Source: Promicromonospora sukumoe 327MFSha3.1 | GTDB taxonomy: Bacteria; Actinomycetota; Actinomycetes; Actinomycetales; Cellulomonadaceae | Length of the DNA: 64,000 bases | Reading direction: 5' to 3' | NCBI RefSeq assembly: GCF_000385135.1 | Contig: NZ_ARQM01000001.1 | Coordinates: 1 to 64,000 of the forward strand | Notes under the pieces: model-generated | What the model was told of the DNA's origin: nothing | The model's input: the letters and a program-made list of their open reading frames with translations, nothing else | The model's database searches: none | Translations under genes and position numbers: made by a program | In this document: piece by piece, positions 36,220-46,488 of the stretch | Position numbering within the stretch: the first letter of the stretch is position 1 | Layout of the letters: every line of letters begins with the position of its first letter

Positions 36220-36225
36220 ATCGTA
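36220..36225 (-). promoter_or_regulatory. -10 element of a leaderless promoter for the exporter operon
   Basis: Minus-strand TACGAT, 6 nt, then GTG at 36213. Best of the leaderless-type elements seen here. Confidence 0.55.
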
Positions 36226-36340
36226 GGCGGCGGCGCGGACCGGCGGCGTCGTCGGGCGTGACCTGGGCGTGGACCGGGCGTGTGAGATGTGTCGCGATCG
36301 GGCGCAACTGAGGGTCGCCTTCCTTGCGCATCTCGAATTA

Positions 36341-36358
36341 GGGAACAAGGATGTTCCC
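36341..36358. promoter_or_regulatory. Candidate SufR operator over the suf promoter
   Basis: GGGAACAAGGATGTTCCC has perfect 7-bp arms around AGGA. A possible promoter TTGCGC (36324–36329) – 17 bp – AAGGAT (36347–36352) puts the -10 inside the palindrome, so a bound repressor would block it. It lies 78 bp before sufR. Confidence 0.5.
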
Positions 36359-36435
36359 AAAAGCATTGGCGTCTACGCAGGCGTGCACCCCGGGTGAAGT
36401 CTGCCCCCGGACCGACGGACGAGGAGGTGACCAGC

Positions 36436-37227
36436 ATGAGCGCGACAGCACAGGTGTCCGCCGGGCACGCGGAGAGCCACCACTCGGCGAGCCACGAGAC
36501 CGACGGCACCACGCGGCGGCGCGTGCTCGAGCTCGTCGCCTCCCGCGGTCCGGTCACGGCGGGTGCGCTGGCCGCGGTGCTGGGGCTGACCGCCCCGGCC
36601 GTGCGCCGGCACCTCACCCTCCTGGAGGAGGACGGCAAGATCACCGTCCACGAGGCGACGCCGTCGGGCGCCCCGCGCCGCGGGCGTCCCGCCCGCCGGT
36701 ACGTGGTCACCAGCGGCGGCCAGTCCGAGCTGGCCGGCGGCTACCAGGAGATCGCCCGGCAGGTGCTGCGGTTCCTCAGGGAGACGGGCGGCAGCGCGGC
36801 CGTGGCGGGCTTCGCCAAGGAGCGGTTCGACGCCGTGGCCCGCAGCTACGCGCCGCACCTGACCGCCCCCGACGCCGAGGGCCGCGCCGCCCAGCTCGTC
36901 CAGCTGCTGTCGGCCGACGGCTACGCCGCCTCCGTGCGGCCCGTGCCCGCGCCGCTGACCGGCCCCACGGCCGGTGTCGTGGCGCCCGCGGTCCAGCTCT
37001 GCCAGGGGCACTGCCCGGTCCAGCACGTGGCCGAGGAGTTCCCCGAGCTGTGCGAGCAGGAGGCCCGCGCGTTCAGCGAGCTGCTGGGCTCGCACGTGCA
37101 ACGGCTGGCGACGATCGCCGGCGGCGCGCACGCTTGCACGACCAACATCCCCGTGACCGCCTCGGCCCACCAGGGCACGGGCGGCCCGAGACCCTTCCCC
37201 GCGACGACCCCCACCGAAGGAAAGTGA
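36436..37227 (+). CDS. sufR: SufR, Fe–S-sensing repressor of the suf operon
   Basis: 263 aa. The DeoR/ArsR-like winged helix at about 25–90 reads [39 protein letters not shown] and RGRPARRY. The C-terminal half has four cysteines, C189, C193, C206 and C234, in [22 protein letters not shown] and AHACTTNI. Mycobacterial SufR uses such a set to hold an Fe–S cluster. GAGGAGG lies 8 nt before the ATG. The stop overlaps the sufB ATG by one base. When the cluster is intact it should repress the operon, and iron or oxidative stress should release it. Confidence 0.92.
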   Translation: MSATAQVSAGHAESHHSASHETDGTTRRRVLELVASRGPVTAGALAAVLGLTAPAVRRHLTLLEEDGKITVHEATPSGAPRRGRPARRYVVTSGGQSELAGGYQEIARQVLRFLRETGGSAAVAGFAKERFDAVARSYAPHLTAPDAEGRAAQLVQLLSADGYAASVRPVPAPLTGPTAGVVAPAVQLCQGHCPVQHVAEEFPELCEQEARAFSELLGSHVQRLATIAGGAHACTTNIPVTASAHQGTGGPRPFPATTPTEGK

Positions 37228-38663
37228 TGAGCGCAGAAACGCAAGCGCCAGAGCAGCGCTCCGACGACGAGATCATCGCCAGCATCGGCGCGTACGAGTA
37301 CGGCTGGCACGACAGCGACGAAGCCGGCGCGATCGCCCAGCGTGGCCTGAACGAGGACGTGGTCCGCAACATCTCGGCCCTGAAGAAGGAGCCCGAGTGG
37401 ATGCTGAACCAGCGTCTCAAGGCGCTGCGTCTCTTCGGCAAGAAGCCGATGCCGAGCTGGGGCTCCGACCTGTCGGGCATCGACTTCGACAAGATCAAGT
37501 ACTTCGTGCGGTCCACGGAGAAGCAGGCCACCTCCTGGGAGGAGCTGCCCGAGGACATCAAGGCCACGTACGACCGGCTCGGCATCCCGGAGGCGGAGAA
37601 GCAGCGCCTCGTCGCGGGTGTCGCCGCGCAGTACGAGTCCGAGGTCGTCTACCACCAGATCCGTGAGGACCTGGAGGAGCAGGGCGTCATCTTCGTCGAC
37701 ACCGACACCGGCCTGCGCGACTACCCGGAGCTCTTCCAGGAGTACTTCGGCACGGTCATCCCGTCGGGCGACAACAAGTTCGCCGCGCTGAACTCGGCCG
37801 TGTGGTCGGGCGGCTCGTTCGTCTACGTGCCGCCGGGCGTGCACGTGGAGATCCCGCTGCAGGCCTACTTCCGGATCAACACCGAGAACATGGGCCAGTT
37901 CGAGCGCACGCTGATCATCGCCGACGAGGGCAGCTACGTGCACTACGTCGAGGGCTGCACGGCGCCGATCTACACGTCGGACTCCCTGCACTCGGCCGTC
38001 GTCGAGATCGTCGTCAAGAAGAACGCCCGCGTGCGCTACACGACGATCCAGAACTGGTCGAACAACGTGTACAACCTGGTGACCAAGCGGGCCACCGCGG
38101 CCGAGGGCGCCACCATGGAGTGGGTCGACGGCAACATCGGCTCGAAGGTCACCATGAAGTACCCGGCGATCTACCTGCTGGGCGAGCACGCCCGCGGCGA
38201 GACGCTGTCCATCGCCTTCGCGGGCGAGGGCCAGCACCAGGACGCGGGCGCCAAGATGGTCCACGCGGCACCGAACACGTCGTCGTCGATCGTCAGCAAG
38301 TCCGTGGCGCGCGGCGGCGGCCGCACGTCGTACCGCGGTCTGGTGCAGGTGCTCGAGGGCGCCTCCCACTCCGCGTCCAACGTCCTCTGCGACGCGCTGC
38401 TGGTGGACCAGATCTCCCGCAGCGACACCTACCCGTACGTGGACGTCCGTGAGGACGACGTGTCCATGGGGCACGAGGCCACGGTCTCGCGGGTGAGCGA
38501 GGACCAGCTGTTCTACCTCATGTCCCGAGGCATGGAGGAGACCGAGGCCATGGCCATGATCGTGCGCGGGTTCGTCGAGCCCATCGCGCGCGAGCTGCCC
38601 ATGGAGTACGCACTCGAGCTCAACCGCCTCATCGAGCTGCAGATGGAAGGGTCCGTCGGCTGA
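37227..38663 (+). CDS. sufB: SufB, Fe–S scaffold protein
   Basis: Core scaffold of the SufBC2D complex, 478 aa. It starts [17 protein letters not shown] and contains the family runs [41 protein letters not shown] (C244) and [23 protein letters not shown] (C388), which sit in the beta-helix core and C-terminal helix. GAAGGA precedes the ATG. No intein is present, unlike in some mycobacterial SufB proteins. sufD follows after one base. Confidence 0.97.
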   Translation: MSAETQAPEQRSDDEIIASIGAYEYGWHDSDEAGAIAQRGLNEDVVRNISALKKEPEWMLNQRLKALRLFGKKPMPSWGSDLSGIDFDKIKYFVRSTEKQATSWEELPEDIKATYDRLGIPEAEKQRLVAGVAAQYESEVVYHQIREDLEEQGVIFVDTDTGLRDYPELFQEYFGTVIPSGDNKFAALNSAVWSGGSFVYVPPGVHVEIPLQAYFRINTENMGQFERTLIIADEGSYVHYVEGCTAPIYTSDSLHSAVVEIVVKKNARVRYTTIQNWSNNVYNLVTKRATAAEGATMEWVDGNIGSKVTMKYPAIYLLGEHARGETLSIAFAGEGQHQDAGAKMVHAAPNTSSSIVSKSVARGGGRTSYRGLVQVLEGASHSASNVLCDALLVDQISRSDTYPYVDVREDDVSMGHEATVSRVSEDQLFYLMSRGMEETEAMAMIVRGFVEPIARELPMEYALELNRLIELQMEGSVG

Positions 38664-38664
38664 C

Positions 38665-39867
38665 ATGACTCTCACGACCGATCACTCGCGCGCTGTTGCC
38701 GACGGCGCCCACTCCCACGGCGCCGTCAAGCCCCAGGGCTCCCGAGCCGAGCGCCTCACGTCCTTCTCCCTGGAGGACATCCCCGTACCGAACGGACGCG
38801 AGGAGGAGTGGCGCTTCTCGCCGGCCGACCGCCTCCAGCCGCTGTTCCAGTCGGACCTCGGCTCCTCGGGCGTCACGGTCGAGGTGACCGCCGCCCCCGA
38901 GGTCAAGGTGGAGACCGTCGCCCGCGACGACGCCCGCCTCGGCACCGCCGGCAAGCCCGGCGACCGCACGGCCGTCACCGCCTGGAACGCGTTCCAGCAG
39001 GCCACCGTCGTGACGGTGCCGGCGGAGGCCATCGCCTCCGACGTCACCTCCGTGCGTCTGCAGGGCGTGTCGACCGACGCGACCGCCGCCCACGTGCTGG
39101 TCCGCGCCGAGCGGCACTCCGAGGCCGTCGTGGTCATCGACCACAACGGCGTCGGCTCGCTCTCCGAGACCGTCGAGATCGTGGTCGAGGACGGCGCGCA
39201 CCTGACCGTCGTCAGCGTCCAGGACTGGGCCGAGGGTGCCGTGCACGCCTCGTCGCACCGGGCGCGCATCGGCCGCGACGCCAAGCTCAAGCACGTCGTG
39301 GTGACGTTCGGCGGCGACGTCGTGCGCATCACGCCCGACGCCGAGTTCACCGCCGAGGGCGGCGACGTCGAGATGGTGGGCCTGTACTTCGCGGACACCG
39401 ACCAGCACCAGGAGCACCGCCTCTTCGTGGACCACGCCGTGCCGGAGTGCAAGTCGCGCGTGACCTACAAGGGCGCGCTGCAGGGCTCCGGGGCGCACAC
39501 CGTGTGGGTGGGCGACGTCCTGATCCGGGCGAACGCCGAGAACACCGACACCTACGAGCTCAACCGCAACCTGGTCCTCACGGACGGCGCGCGCGCGGAC
39601 TCGGTGCCGAACCTCGAGATCGAGACCGGCGAGATCGCCGGCGCCGGCCACGCCAGCGCCACCGGCCGCTTCGACGACGAGCAGCTCTTCTACCTCCAGG
39701 CCCGGGGCATCCCCGAGATCGAGGCCCGTCGTCTCGTCGTGCGCGGCTTCTTCGCCGAGCTCATCCACGAGATCGGCGTCCCGTCGGTCGAGGAGCGCCT
39801 GCTCGCCTCCATCGAGGCCGAGCTGGAGAAGTCGATGAGCGTCATCACCGGGGCTCCGACCGCATGA
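38665..39867 (+). CDS. sufD: SufD, Fe–S scaffold partner
   Basis: 400 aa, paralogue of SufB in the SufBCD complex. The N-terminal helical part with PNGREEEWRFSPADRL is followed by the beta-helix core and the conserved end RSDTY-like NAENTDTYELNRNLVLTDGARADSVPNLEIETGEI … GHASATGRFDDEQLFYLQARGI. The conserved His of SufD at the SufB interface is present in GHAS. The ATG is one base after the sufB stop, and the stop overlaps the Rieske gene. Confidence 0.95.
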   Translation: MTLTTDHSRAVADGAHSHGAVKPQGSRAERLTSFSLEDIPVPNGREEEWRFSPADRLQPLFQSDLGSSGVTVEVTAAPEVKVETVARDDARLGTAGKPGDRTAVTAWNAFQQATVVTVPAEAIASDVTSVRLQGVSTDATAAHVLVRAERHSEAVVVIDHNGVGSLSETVEIVVEDGAHLTVVSVQDWAEGAVHASSHRARIGRDAKLKHVVVTFGGDVVRITPDAEFTAEGGDVEMVGLYFADTDQHQEHRLFVDHAVPECKSRVTYKGALQGSGAHTVWVGDVLIRANAENTDTYELNRNLVLTDGARADSVPNLEIETGEIAGAGHASATGRFDDEQLFYLQARGIPEIEARRLVVRGFFAELIHEIGVPSVEERLLASIEAELEKSMSVITGAPTA

Positions 39868-40208
39868 CCGCGCAGCTGGCCTGCATGACCGACGACCTGG
39901 GACCGGAGGAGGCGATGCTCGTGGAGCTCGACGGCGCCGACGGCGCCCCGGTCCCGGTCGCGGTGGCCCGCGACGCCGACGGCAACTTCCACGCCGTCTC
40001 GGACATCTGCTCGCACGGCGCCGTCTCGCTGTCCGACGGCGAGGTCGAGGGCTGCCTCGTGGAGTGCTGGCTGCACGGTTCCCAGTTCGACCTGCGGACC
40101 GGCATGCCCGTCCAGCTCCCGGCGATCCGCCCCGTGCCGGTCTACCCGGTGACGCTCGACGGGGACAAGGTGCTCGTCGACATCGACGTGACCGTCCCCG
40201 TCTCCTGA
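39864..40208 (+). CDS. Rieske-type ferredoxin of the suf operon
   Basis: 114 aa. The Rieske 2Fe–2S ligands are C49/H51 (CSHG) and C68/H71 (CWLHGSQF). The fold resembles biphenyl-dioxygenase ferredoxins and NirD. In actinobacteria a Rieske protein often lies between sufD and sufC, perhaps supplying electrons for cluster assembly, though the role is not settled. The ATG overlaps the sufD stop (ATGA). Confidence 0.93.
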   Translation: MTAQLACMTDDLGPEEAMLVELDGADGAPVPVAVARDADGNFHAVSDICSHGAVSLSDGEVEGCLVECWLHGSQFDLRTGMPVQLPAIRPVPVYPVTLDGDKVLVDIDVTVPVS

Positions 40209-40255
40209 ACCACACATTCTTGAACCACTGACTTCGCAACCCTGGAGTAACAGAT

Positions 40256-41026
40256 ATGCCCACCCTCGAGATCCGCGACCTGCATGTCAGCGTCGAGACC
40301 AAGGAAGGCCCCAAGCCGATCCTGCGCGGCGTCGACCTGACGATCGCCAGCGGCGAGACCCACGCGATCATGGGCCCCAACGGCTCGGGCAAGTCCACCC
40401 TGGCCTCGGCGCTCGCCGGCCACCCCAAGTACACCGTCACCTCGGGCACCGTCACGCTCGACGGTGAGGACCTGCTGGCGATGACCGTGGACGAGCGCGC
40501 CCGCGCCGGCCTGTTCCTGGCCATGCAGTACCCGGTCGAGGTCACCGGCGTCTCCGTCGCGAACTTCCTGCGCACCGCCAAGACCGCCATCGACGGCACC
40601 GCCCCCGCCCTGCGTACCTGGGGCAAGGAGGTCAAGGGCGCGATGGAGAACCTCCGCATGGACCCGGCCTTCGCCGAGCGCTCCGTGAACGAGGGCTTCT
40701 CCGGCGGTGAGAAGAAGCGCCACGAGATCCTGCAGATGGAGCTCTTCAAGCCGCGCTTCGCCATCCTCGACGAGACCGACTCCGGCCTCGACGTCGACGC
40801 GCTGCGCATCGTGTCGGAGGGCGTCAACCGCGCCAAGGAGAACACCGAGGTCGGCGTTCTGCTGATCACGCACTACACGCGCATCCTGCGCTACATCAAG
40901 CCCGACTTCGTGCACGTCTTCGTCGACGGCAAGATCGCCGAGGAGGGCGGCTCCGAGCTGGCCGACCGCCTCGAGGAAGAGGGCTACGACAAGTACGTCG
41001 GCGCGAACGCGACGGCCACGGCCTGA
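40256..41026 (+). CDS. sufC: SufC, ATPase of the Fe–S assembly complex
   Basis: 256 aa ABC-type ATPase without a membrane partner. Walker A GPNGSGKST at 40–48, Q-loop LFLAMQYPVEVTGVSVANFL, signature FSGGEKKRHEILQM, Walker B FAILDETDSGLDVDAL and switch LLITHYTRIL. The SufC-specific ETDSGLD is clear. ATP hydrolysis drives the shape change of SufBC2D during cluster building. A 47-bp gap separates it from the Rieske gene. Confidence 0.97.
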   Translation: MPTLEIRDLHVSVETKEGPKPILRGVDLTIASGETHAIMGPNGSGKSTLASALAGHPKYTVTSGTVTLDGEDLLAMTVDERARAGLFLAMQYPVEVTGVSVANFLRTAKTAIDGTAPALRTWGKEVKGAMENLRMDPAFAERSVNEGFSGGEKKRHEILQMELFKPRFAILDETDSGLDVDALRIVSEGVNRAKENTEVGVLLITHYTRILRYIKPDFVHVFVDGKIAEEGGSELADRLEEEGYDKYVGANATATA

Positions 41027-42385
<1,359 letters not shown>

Positions 42386-42414
42386 TTCTTCGTGAGATCT
42401 AGAAAGGCAGCGTC

Positions 42415-42894
42415 GTGAGCACGCTCGAGCAGATGTACCAGCAGGTGATCCTGGACCACGCGAAGCACCCGGTGGGCCGTGGGCTCGTCGACGTCGCCTC
42501 CGTGGCGGGACACCTCGCGGGGGAGTCGCACCAGGTGAACCCGACGTGCGGTGACGAGGTGACCCTCCGGGTCGACGTCACGCCGGAGGGTTCCGTGGCG
42601 GGCGTCTCCTGGGAGGGGCAGGGATGCTCCATCTCGCAGGCTTCCGTGTCGGTCATGACGTCGCTGGTCGAGGGCGCCGACCTCGCCGAGGTGGCGCGGC
42701 TCGACGGCCTGTTCCACGACCTGATGTCGTCCCGCGGCAAGGGCCTGGACGACGACGCCGCCGAGGACGCCCTCGGCGACGCGACCGCTTTCACGGGCGT
42801 CTCGCAGTACCCCGCCCGGATCAAGTGCGCGCTGCTCGGCTGGGCGGCGCTCAAGGACTCGCTGGCGCGCAGCGGCGCGCTGGCCACGAGCTGA
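42415..42894 (+). CDS. sufU: SufU, zinc-dependent sulfur acceptor
   Basis: 159 aa. Takes sulfur from SufS in Gram-positive bacteria. The four zinc/sulfur residues are C45 and D47 (NPTCGDEV), C71 (GQGCSISQAS) and C138 (RIKCALLGW), as in Bacillus SufU. The insert between the second and third (LFHDLMSSRGKGLDDDAAEDALGD) separates it from IscU. GTG start with AGAAAGG about 6 nt upstream. The DUF59 gene follows after 10 bp. Confidence 0.96.
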   Translation: MSTLEQMYQQVILDHAKHPVGRGLVDVASVAGHLAGESHQVNPTCGDEVTLRVDVTPEGSVAGVSWEGQGCSISQASVSVMTSLVEGADLAEVARLDGLFHDLMSSRGKGLDDDAAEDALGDATAFTGVSQYPARIKCALLGWAALKDSLARSGALATS

Positions 42895-42904
42895 GGAGAG
42901 ACCG

Positions 42905-43282
42905 ATGACTGAGGCGAGCACCGACGTCGGGCAGGACGCCCCGGCCGCTCCGGCCGAGGGCGTTGGCCCGTCGCCCACCACCGTGGTGGACGTCGAGGAG
43001 GCCATGCGCGACGTGATCGACCCCGAGCTGGGCATCAACGTCGTGGACCTGGGCCTGATCTACGGCATCCAGGTGGACCAGAACAACCACGCGACCATCG
43101 ACATGACGCTCACGTCGGCGGCCTGCCCGCTGACCGACGTCATCGAGGACCAGAGCGCGCAGGCGCTCGAGGGGCTCGTGGACGGGTTCCGCGTGAACTG
43201 GGTCTGGATGCCGCCGTGGGGTCCGGAGAAGATCACGGACGACGGCAAGGAGCAGCTGCGGATGCTCGGGTTCAACGTCTGA
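42905..43282 (+). CDS. sufT: SufT-like MIP18/DUF59 Fe–S assembly factor
   Basis: 125 aa. The DUF59 core follows a 25-residue Ala/Pro-rich N-terminus: VEEAMRDVIDPELGINVVDLGLIYGI, then TLTSAACPLTDVIEDQ with the conserved Cys, then VNWVWMPPWGPEKI. It acts late in Fe–S maturation and is the last gene of the suf operon, 10 bp after sufU with GAGGAGAG before the ATG. Terminator-like hairpins follow. Confidence 0.93.
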   Translation: MTEASTDVGQDAPAAPAEGVGPSPTTVVDVEEAMRDVIDPELGINVVDLGLIYGIQVDQNNHATIDMTLTSAACPLTDVIEDQSAQALEGLVDGFRVNWVWMPPWGPEKITDDGKEQLRMLGFNV

Positions 43283-43292
43283 GATCTCGGGC

Positions 43293-43335
43293 GGTCAGGC
43301 CGTAGGTCCCTGAACCGGGGAACTGCGGCCTGAAC
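43293..43335 (+). terminator. First hairpin after the suf operon
   Basis: GGTCAGGCCGTAG (43293–43305) pairs with CTGCGGCCTGAAC (43323–43335) with one mismatch and one G·U. A small TCCC/GGGA stem lies inside. It is 11 bp past the last suf stop. Confidence 0.6.
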
Positions 43336-43371
43336 TGCGAAATTCCATTCGGAACCAGGGCAGGAACTGAC

Positions 43372-43397
43372 TCGGATGGCCCCTTGAAGCCATCCGA
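43372..43397 (+). terminator. Second hairpin after the suf operon
   Basis: TCGGATGGC and GCCATCCGA form a perfect 9-bp stem with an 8-nt loop. Together with the hairpin at 43293 it makes a tandem stop. The rest of the 375-bp gap to 43659 shows only the direct repeat at 43521–43560. Confidence 0.55.
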
Positions 43398-43520
43398 AAC
43401 TCTTGGTGCCTCACAGGTCTGATGGTCTTCTCAGAGGTCGCGATGCAGATCGGGACGGCATGGGGCTGCGTCGTAGGCTCGCTCGAGGCCGACGGGCGTG
43501 GCGGTGCACCTGGGTGGGTA

Positions 43521-43560
43521 GAGATATCCACTTGTTGCATCGTCCGCTGGAGATATCCAC
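43521..43560. repeat. 11-bp direct repeat pair
   Basis: GAGATATCCAC occurs at 43521–43531 and 43550–43560, 29 bp apart, in a relatively AT-rich stretch downstream of a secreted-protein gene. Could be a protein-binding pair or a mobile-element trace. Confidence 0.5.
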
Positions 43561-43658
43561 GTACGGCGCTTTCAGTATCTGACTATCGCCTCAGTACGAT
43601 GAGAAATTTGCGTGAGGTCTCGAGGTGGTGCAGGCCACGCGAGATCAAATGATTCTCG

Positions 43659-44234
43659 TCAGCAGGGCGTCGCCGAGAGACGCACGTAGTAAACGGGGTC
43701 CAGGTTGTTCCCGCCGCCGTAGTAGCCATCCGAACCGCTCCCGGTGCAGTAGATCTGTCTCCCCGCGGAGTCGTACGTCCGGTAGGAAGCCCCGCCGGTC
43801 TGCCGGTTGAGGTAACGACCAATTCCGGTCCACTGGTAGACGGAATAAAGGCCGTAGTCGTAGAACCAGAACTCCCGCATCTCCGGGTTTGTACCGTCCC
43901 ACATGGGTACCTTCTGACAGACATAGCCCGGGGAGCAGACGGGTTGGGTGTCCGGCTGGTACTCCCGTATCTGCGCAGCGGTCGGGCTCGTCCTCGGGTT
44001 GTAGTCCTTCAAGACGCCGTACCCGGATTCCGCCGGAACCACCACCGGCGCAGCCGCTGCCATCTCCATCGGAGACAGTGTGGTGAGGTCGGCGCTCTCA
44101 GCAGCCTTTACCGTCGAGCTGTTCCTGCTAGCGCTTGTCGCCGCCGGGCTCGCTGACGTGGCGACTGCCATGAGGGATGCCGTGGCCAGAGCGATCCAGA
44201 GACGTGTAAGTCGGGCAGATGCGCGAGTGTTCAT
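43659..44234 (-). CDS. Small secreted four-cysteine protein (A)
   Basis: 191 aa. The signal peptide is RLTRLWIALATASLMAVATSASPA (cut near 31). A Ser/Ala-rich linker leads to a C-terminal domain beginning near 95 with C100 and C106 (CX5C), C163 and C191, the last residue. Tyr/Gly-rich FWFYDYGLYSVYQWTGIGRY and NRQTGGASYRTYD follow the CX5C. This recalls peptidase-inhibitor I36-like secreted proteins of streptomycetes, but I cannot confirm it. It shares its plan with the divergent gene at 44492. Base composition is lower in GC than its neighbours. Confidence 0.7.
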   Translation of the reverse strand: MNTRASARLTRLWIALATASLMAVATSASPAATSASRNSSTVKAAESADLTTLSPMEMAAAAPVVVPAESGYGVLKDYNPRTSPTAAQIREYQPDTQPVCSPGYVCQKVPMWDGTNPEMREFWFYDYGLYSVYQWTGIGRYLNRQTGGASYRTYDSAGRQIYCTGSGSDGYYGGGNNLDPVYYVRLSATPC

Positions 44235-44491
44235 GCGGGTGAGCCTTGGACGAGATCAAGCGCTCGGCAACCTACTTCGGTCAGTGCCGAATGGCCATTC
44301 GATCACGTTGTGGCGGTCGCCGAGCGGTCGATCTCATTGATCGCTTCACCGTGATACGGGAACGCACGGCTTTTCGGCCGCAGCCGAAGTTTGTGGCAGG
44401 CGTGAGTGATCGGGTTCTAGGTTCGGCGCGTTCCGCGTAACGCCAGGCACCGTGCCCGGGCAACTCGGCGCGGAGCAGGAGGAGAATCCAG

Positions 44492-45004
44492 ATGACACTC
44501 CAGAAGCGCTGGCTCGCCACGCTGTCGAGTGCGCTGATGGCGCTTCTTTGCGTCCTCGGTGGTACCCAGGCGGCGCAGGCGTACGACGACCGAGACCTGA
44601 CCGCCCTGGGCGGCGACCGCATCGTCGGTACGACAAACGGCGCGAGCACAGGCGAGGTGGCGCCTGCGGCCTGGACACCGAACGTGTCCCCGCTCCTCAC
44701 GGAGGAGGCCGCCGCTCGGAACCTGACGACCGCTGACCGGAACGCTGCCCTGAACAACTGTCCGCGCCTCTACGCGTGCGTCGCTGTCGGTCAGGGAGAC
44801 GGCCGCCACACCGTCTTCTTCCTGTACCACTGCGACACGCGCACACTGACCAACTTCATCGACGCTGGTGCCATCACCAACCACCAGTCTCCCGGTGCTA
44901 CGGTCCGGTTCACCGGCCCAGGCGTATCCCCTCTCGCGTTCGCGCCTCGCGTGGACCCCTACTCGTTCAACCCCCTGCCGTACAACCGGGTCGACCCGTG
45001 CTGA
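44492..45004 (+). CDS. Small secreted four-cysteine protein (B)
   Basis: 170 aa. Signal peptide KRWLATLSSALMALLCVLGGTQAAQA (cut near 30), linker, then C90 and C96 (CX5C, NNCPRLYACVAV), C114 and C170 as the last residue. NHQSPGATVRF lines up with NRQTGGASYRT of the divergent protein A, and both end in Pro-Cys. They are therefore probably distant paralogues with two disulfides. GGAGGAG precedes the ATG. Role unknown: a secreted inhibitor, toxin or surface factor are all open. Confidence 0.7.
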   Translation: MTLQKRWLATLSSALMALLCVLGGTQAAQAYDDRDLTALGGDRIVGTTNGASTGEVAPAAWTPNVSPLLTEEAAARNLTTADRNAALNNCPRLYACVAVGQGDGRHTVFFLYHCDTRTLTNFIDAGAITNHQSPGATVRFTGPGVSPLAFAPRVDPYSFNPLPYNRVDPC

Positions 45005-45071
45005 GACTCGTCCGAGGCACATAGACCTGAGGGGGAAAGTTGCCGCGCAAGCGGGCCTCGTCTCGGCCGTT

Positions 45072-45236
45072 ATGGGCGTCCCGGCAACGAGCCGGGGCGC
45101 CCTGTCGGGACACGGGACGGCCAGCACCCGCCGCTACGCGGACATGGTTGCGGAGGATCGTCGCCAGCGCCTGGCCGGGTACGAGCTTTACCGCTCTGGC
45201 GGTCTTGAGCCCGGGGAACCCGGCGTCGAGGACTGA
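45072..45236 (+). pseudogene. Possible relic of a tyrosine recombinase 3' end
   Basis: A 54-codon frame contains SGHGTASTRRYADMVAEDRR, which loosely recalls the LGH-x-x-x-x-T-x-x-x-YAH end of tyrosine recombinases (His…Tyr). The frame stays open upstream to 44868 in the other gene's shadow, with no start or ribosome site of its own. May be a chance resemblance. Confidence 0.22.
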
Positions 45237-45290
45237 GAAAACCCGGACATGGTTGCCGGCCCGAAGGCGCGGAGTAGGCTCGCCGCCACG

Positions 45291-46313
45291 ATGAGTGAGT
45301 TCCAGCGCGACCGCACCGTTGACAGCTCCCTGTTCGCCAAGTTCGCGAAGCACAACCGCGATCGCACGACGTGGAACCTGGTCGTGGTGATGCTGTTGGT
45401 CTGCGCGATCGCGACGCCTACGACGTGGTTGTCGGTGGAGCACTTCCGTACCTTCGCGATCCTCGATGAGCGTGGAGTGACGACCTCGGCCAAGGTCGTT
45501 GCGCTGACGAGCGGTGGCCGGGGGCTACACGAGATCGTGGTCGTCCCTGACGACAACACCTCGGTGCACACCCGCCTGCGCCACTGGCCTCGTGACACCG
45601 AGGTCGGTGACACGCTGCAGATCACCTATGACCCGCTGAACCCCGGCCGGGTCGTCGCGACGGACGCGCCTGTTGTCGACGCGTGGATCGCCACGACCGC
45701 GCTCCTGGAGATCGGCGCACTCTGGCTGGTTGTCGCCGTTGTGCCGCCGAGCACCGCGCTGCTGTTGCGTCGAGCTCGCGACCCCGCCTGGCGCCCTCGT
45801 CCAGATCCGGGGGCGCCGGGTGACGAGGTTGGAGTGCAGACGCACCGCAAGCCGCTCATGTGGGTACCGGCCGCCTGGCGCAAGGTCGGCGACTGGGCGC
45901 GTGAGGAAGGCGCGTGGAAGTCGATCCTGATCTTCGTCTTCCTGCCGGTCACGCTGACGTGCTTCGGTGTCGGATTCACCGTGGAGGGGGTCCGTGGCCT
46001 GGTCGCCCTTGAAGAACGTGGCGTTCCTGCCCGGGCCGAGGTCGTCGGCTCGGAATGGGCCGGCAACCACCAGCAGCAGCTGACACTCCTGGTCGACGGG
46101 GAGGAGGCGTGGATCAGCCGATGGGCCGGCGTGCCAGAACACGGCGATCTGATCGACGTGATCCATCTGCCCGATGATCCCCAGGTTGTCCGCCAGGTCG
46201 GCGTCTTCCCGTGGGGGCATGAGGAGTTCGTCTGGGCGTCGCTGGGCCTCGGCGGGGTCATCATGGCGCCGCTCGTCGTGCCCGCGGCGATCGCAGGCCT
46301 GCTGCGTCGATAG
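45291..46313 (+). CDS. DUF3592-like membrane protein with two repeats
   Basis: 340 aa with about four membrane segments in two halves: NLVVVMLLVCAIATPTTWLSV, then TTALLEIGALWLVVAVVPPS, ILIFVFLPVTLTCFGVGFTV, and LGLGGVIMAPLVVPAAIAGLL. Each half has an external beta domain (LDERGVTTSAKVVALTSG … VGDTLQITYDPLNPGRV and LEERGVPARAEVVGSEW … GDLIDVIHLPDDPQVV). The ERGVxxxAxVV run followed by DP-x-P-x-x-V is the DUF3592 pattern, here duplicated. A TAGGCT -10-like element is 10 nt before the ATG. Function unknown. Confidence 0.72.
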   Translation: MSEFQRDRTVDSSLFAKFAKHNRDRTTWNLVVVMLLVCAIATPTTWLSVEHFRTFAILDERGVTTSAKVVALTSGGRGLHEIVVVPDDNTSVHTRLRHWPRDTEVGDTLQITYDPLNPGRVVATDAPVVDAWIATTALLEIGALWLVVAVVPPSTALLLRRARDPAWRPRPDPGAPGDEVGVQTHRKPLMWVPAAWRKVGDWAREEGAWKSILIFVFLPVTLTCFGVGFTVEGVRGLVALEERGVPARAEVVGSEWAGNHQQQLTLLVDGEEAWISRWAGVPEHGDLIDVIHLPDDPQVVRQVGVFPWGHEEFVWASLGLGGVIMAPLVVPAAIAGLLRR

Positions 46314-46488
46314 ACGTGCTTGTCTCAGGCGGCGAGTGTGGCTGATGTGGCGTCGGTCTGAGGAGGCATCGCGGGACCGGATCTTGCCCGGCGCGTCGGC
46401 CGCGGCGATCAGATCTGCTGGCGGCGAGCACGGTCCTCTGCGCGCAAGGCCCGGTAATTCTCGTCGGAGAACACCCGTGCCAGACCGA

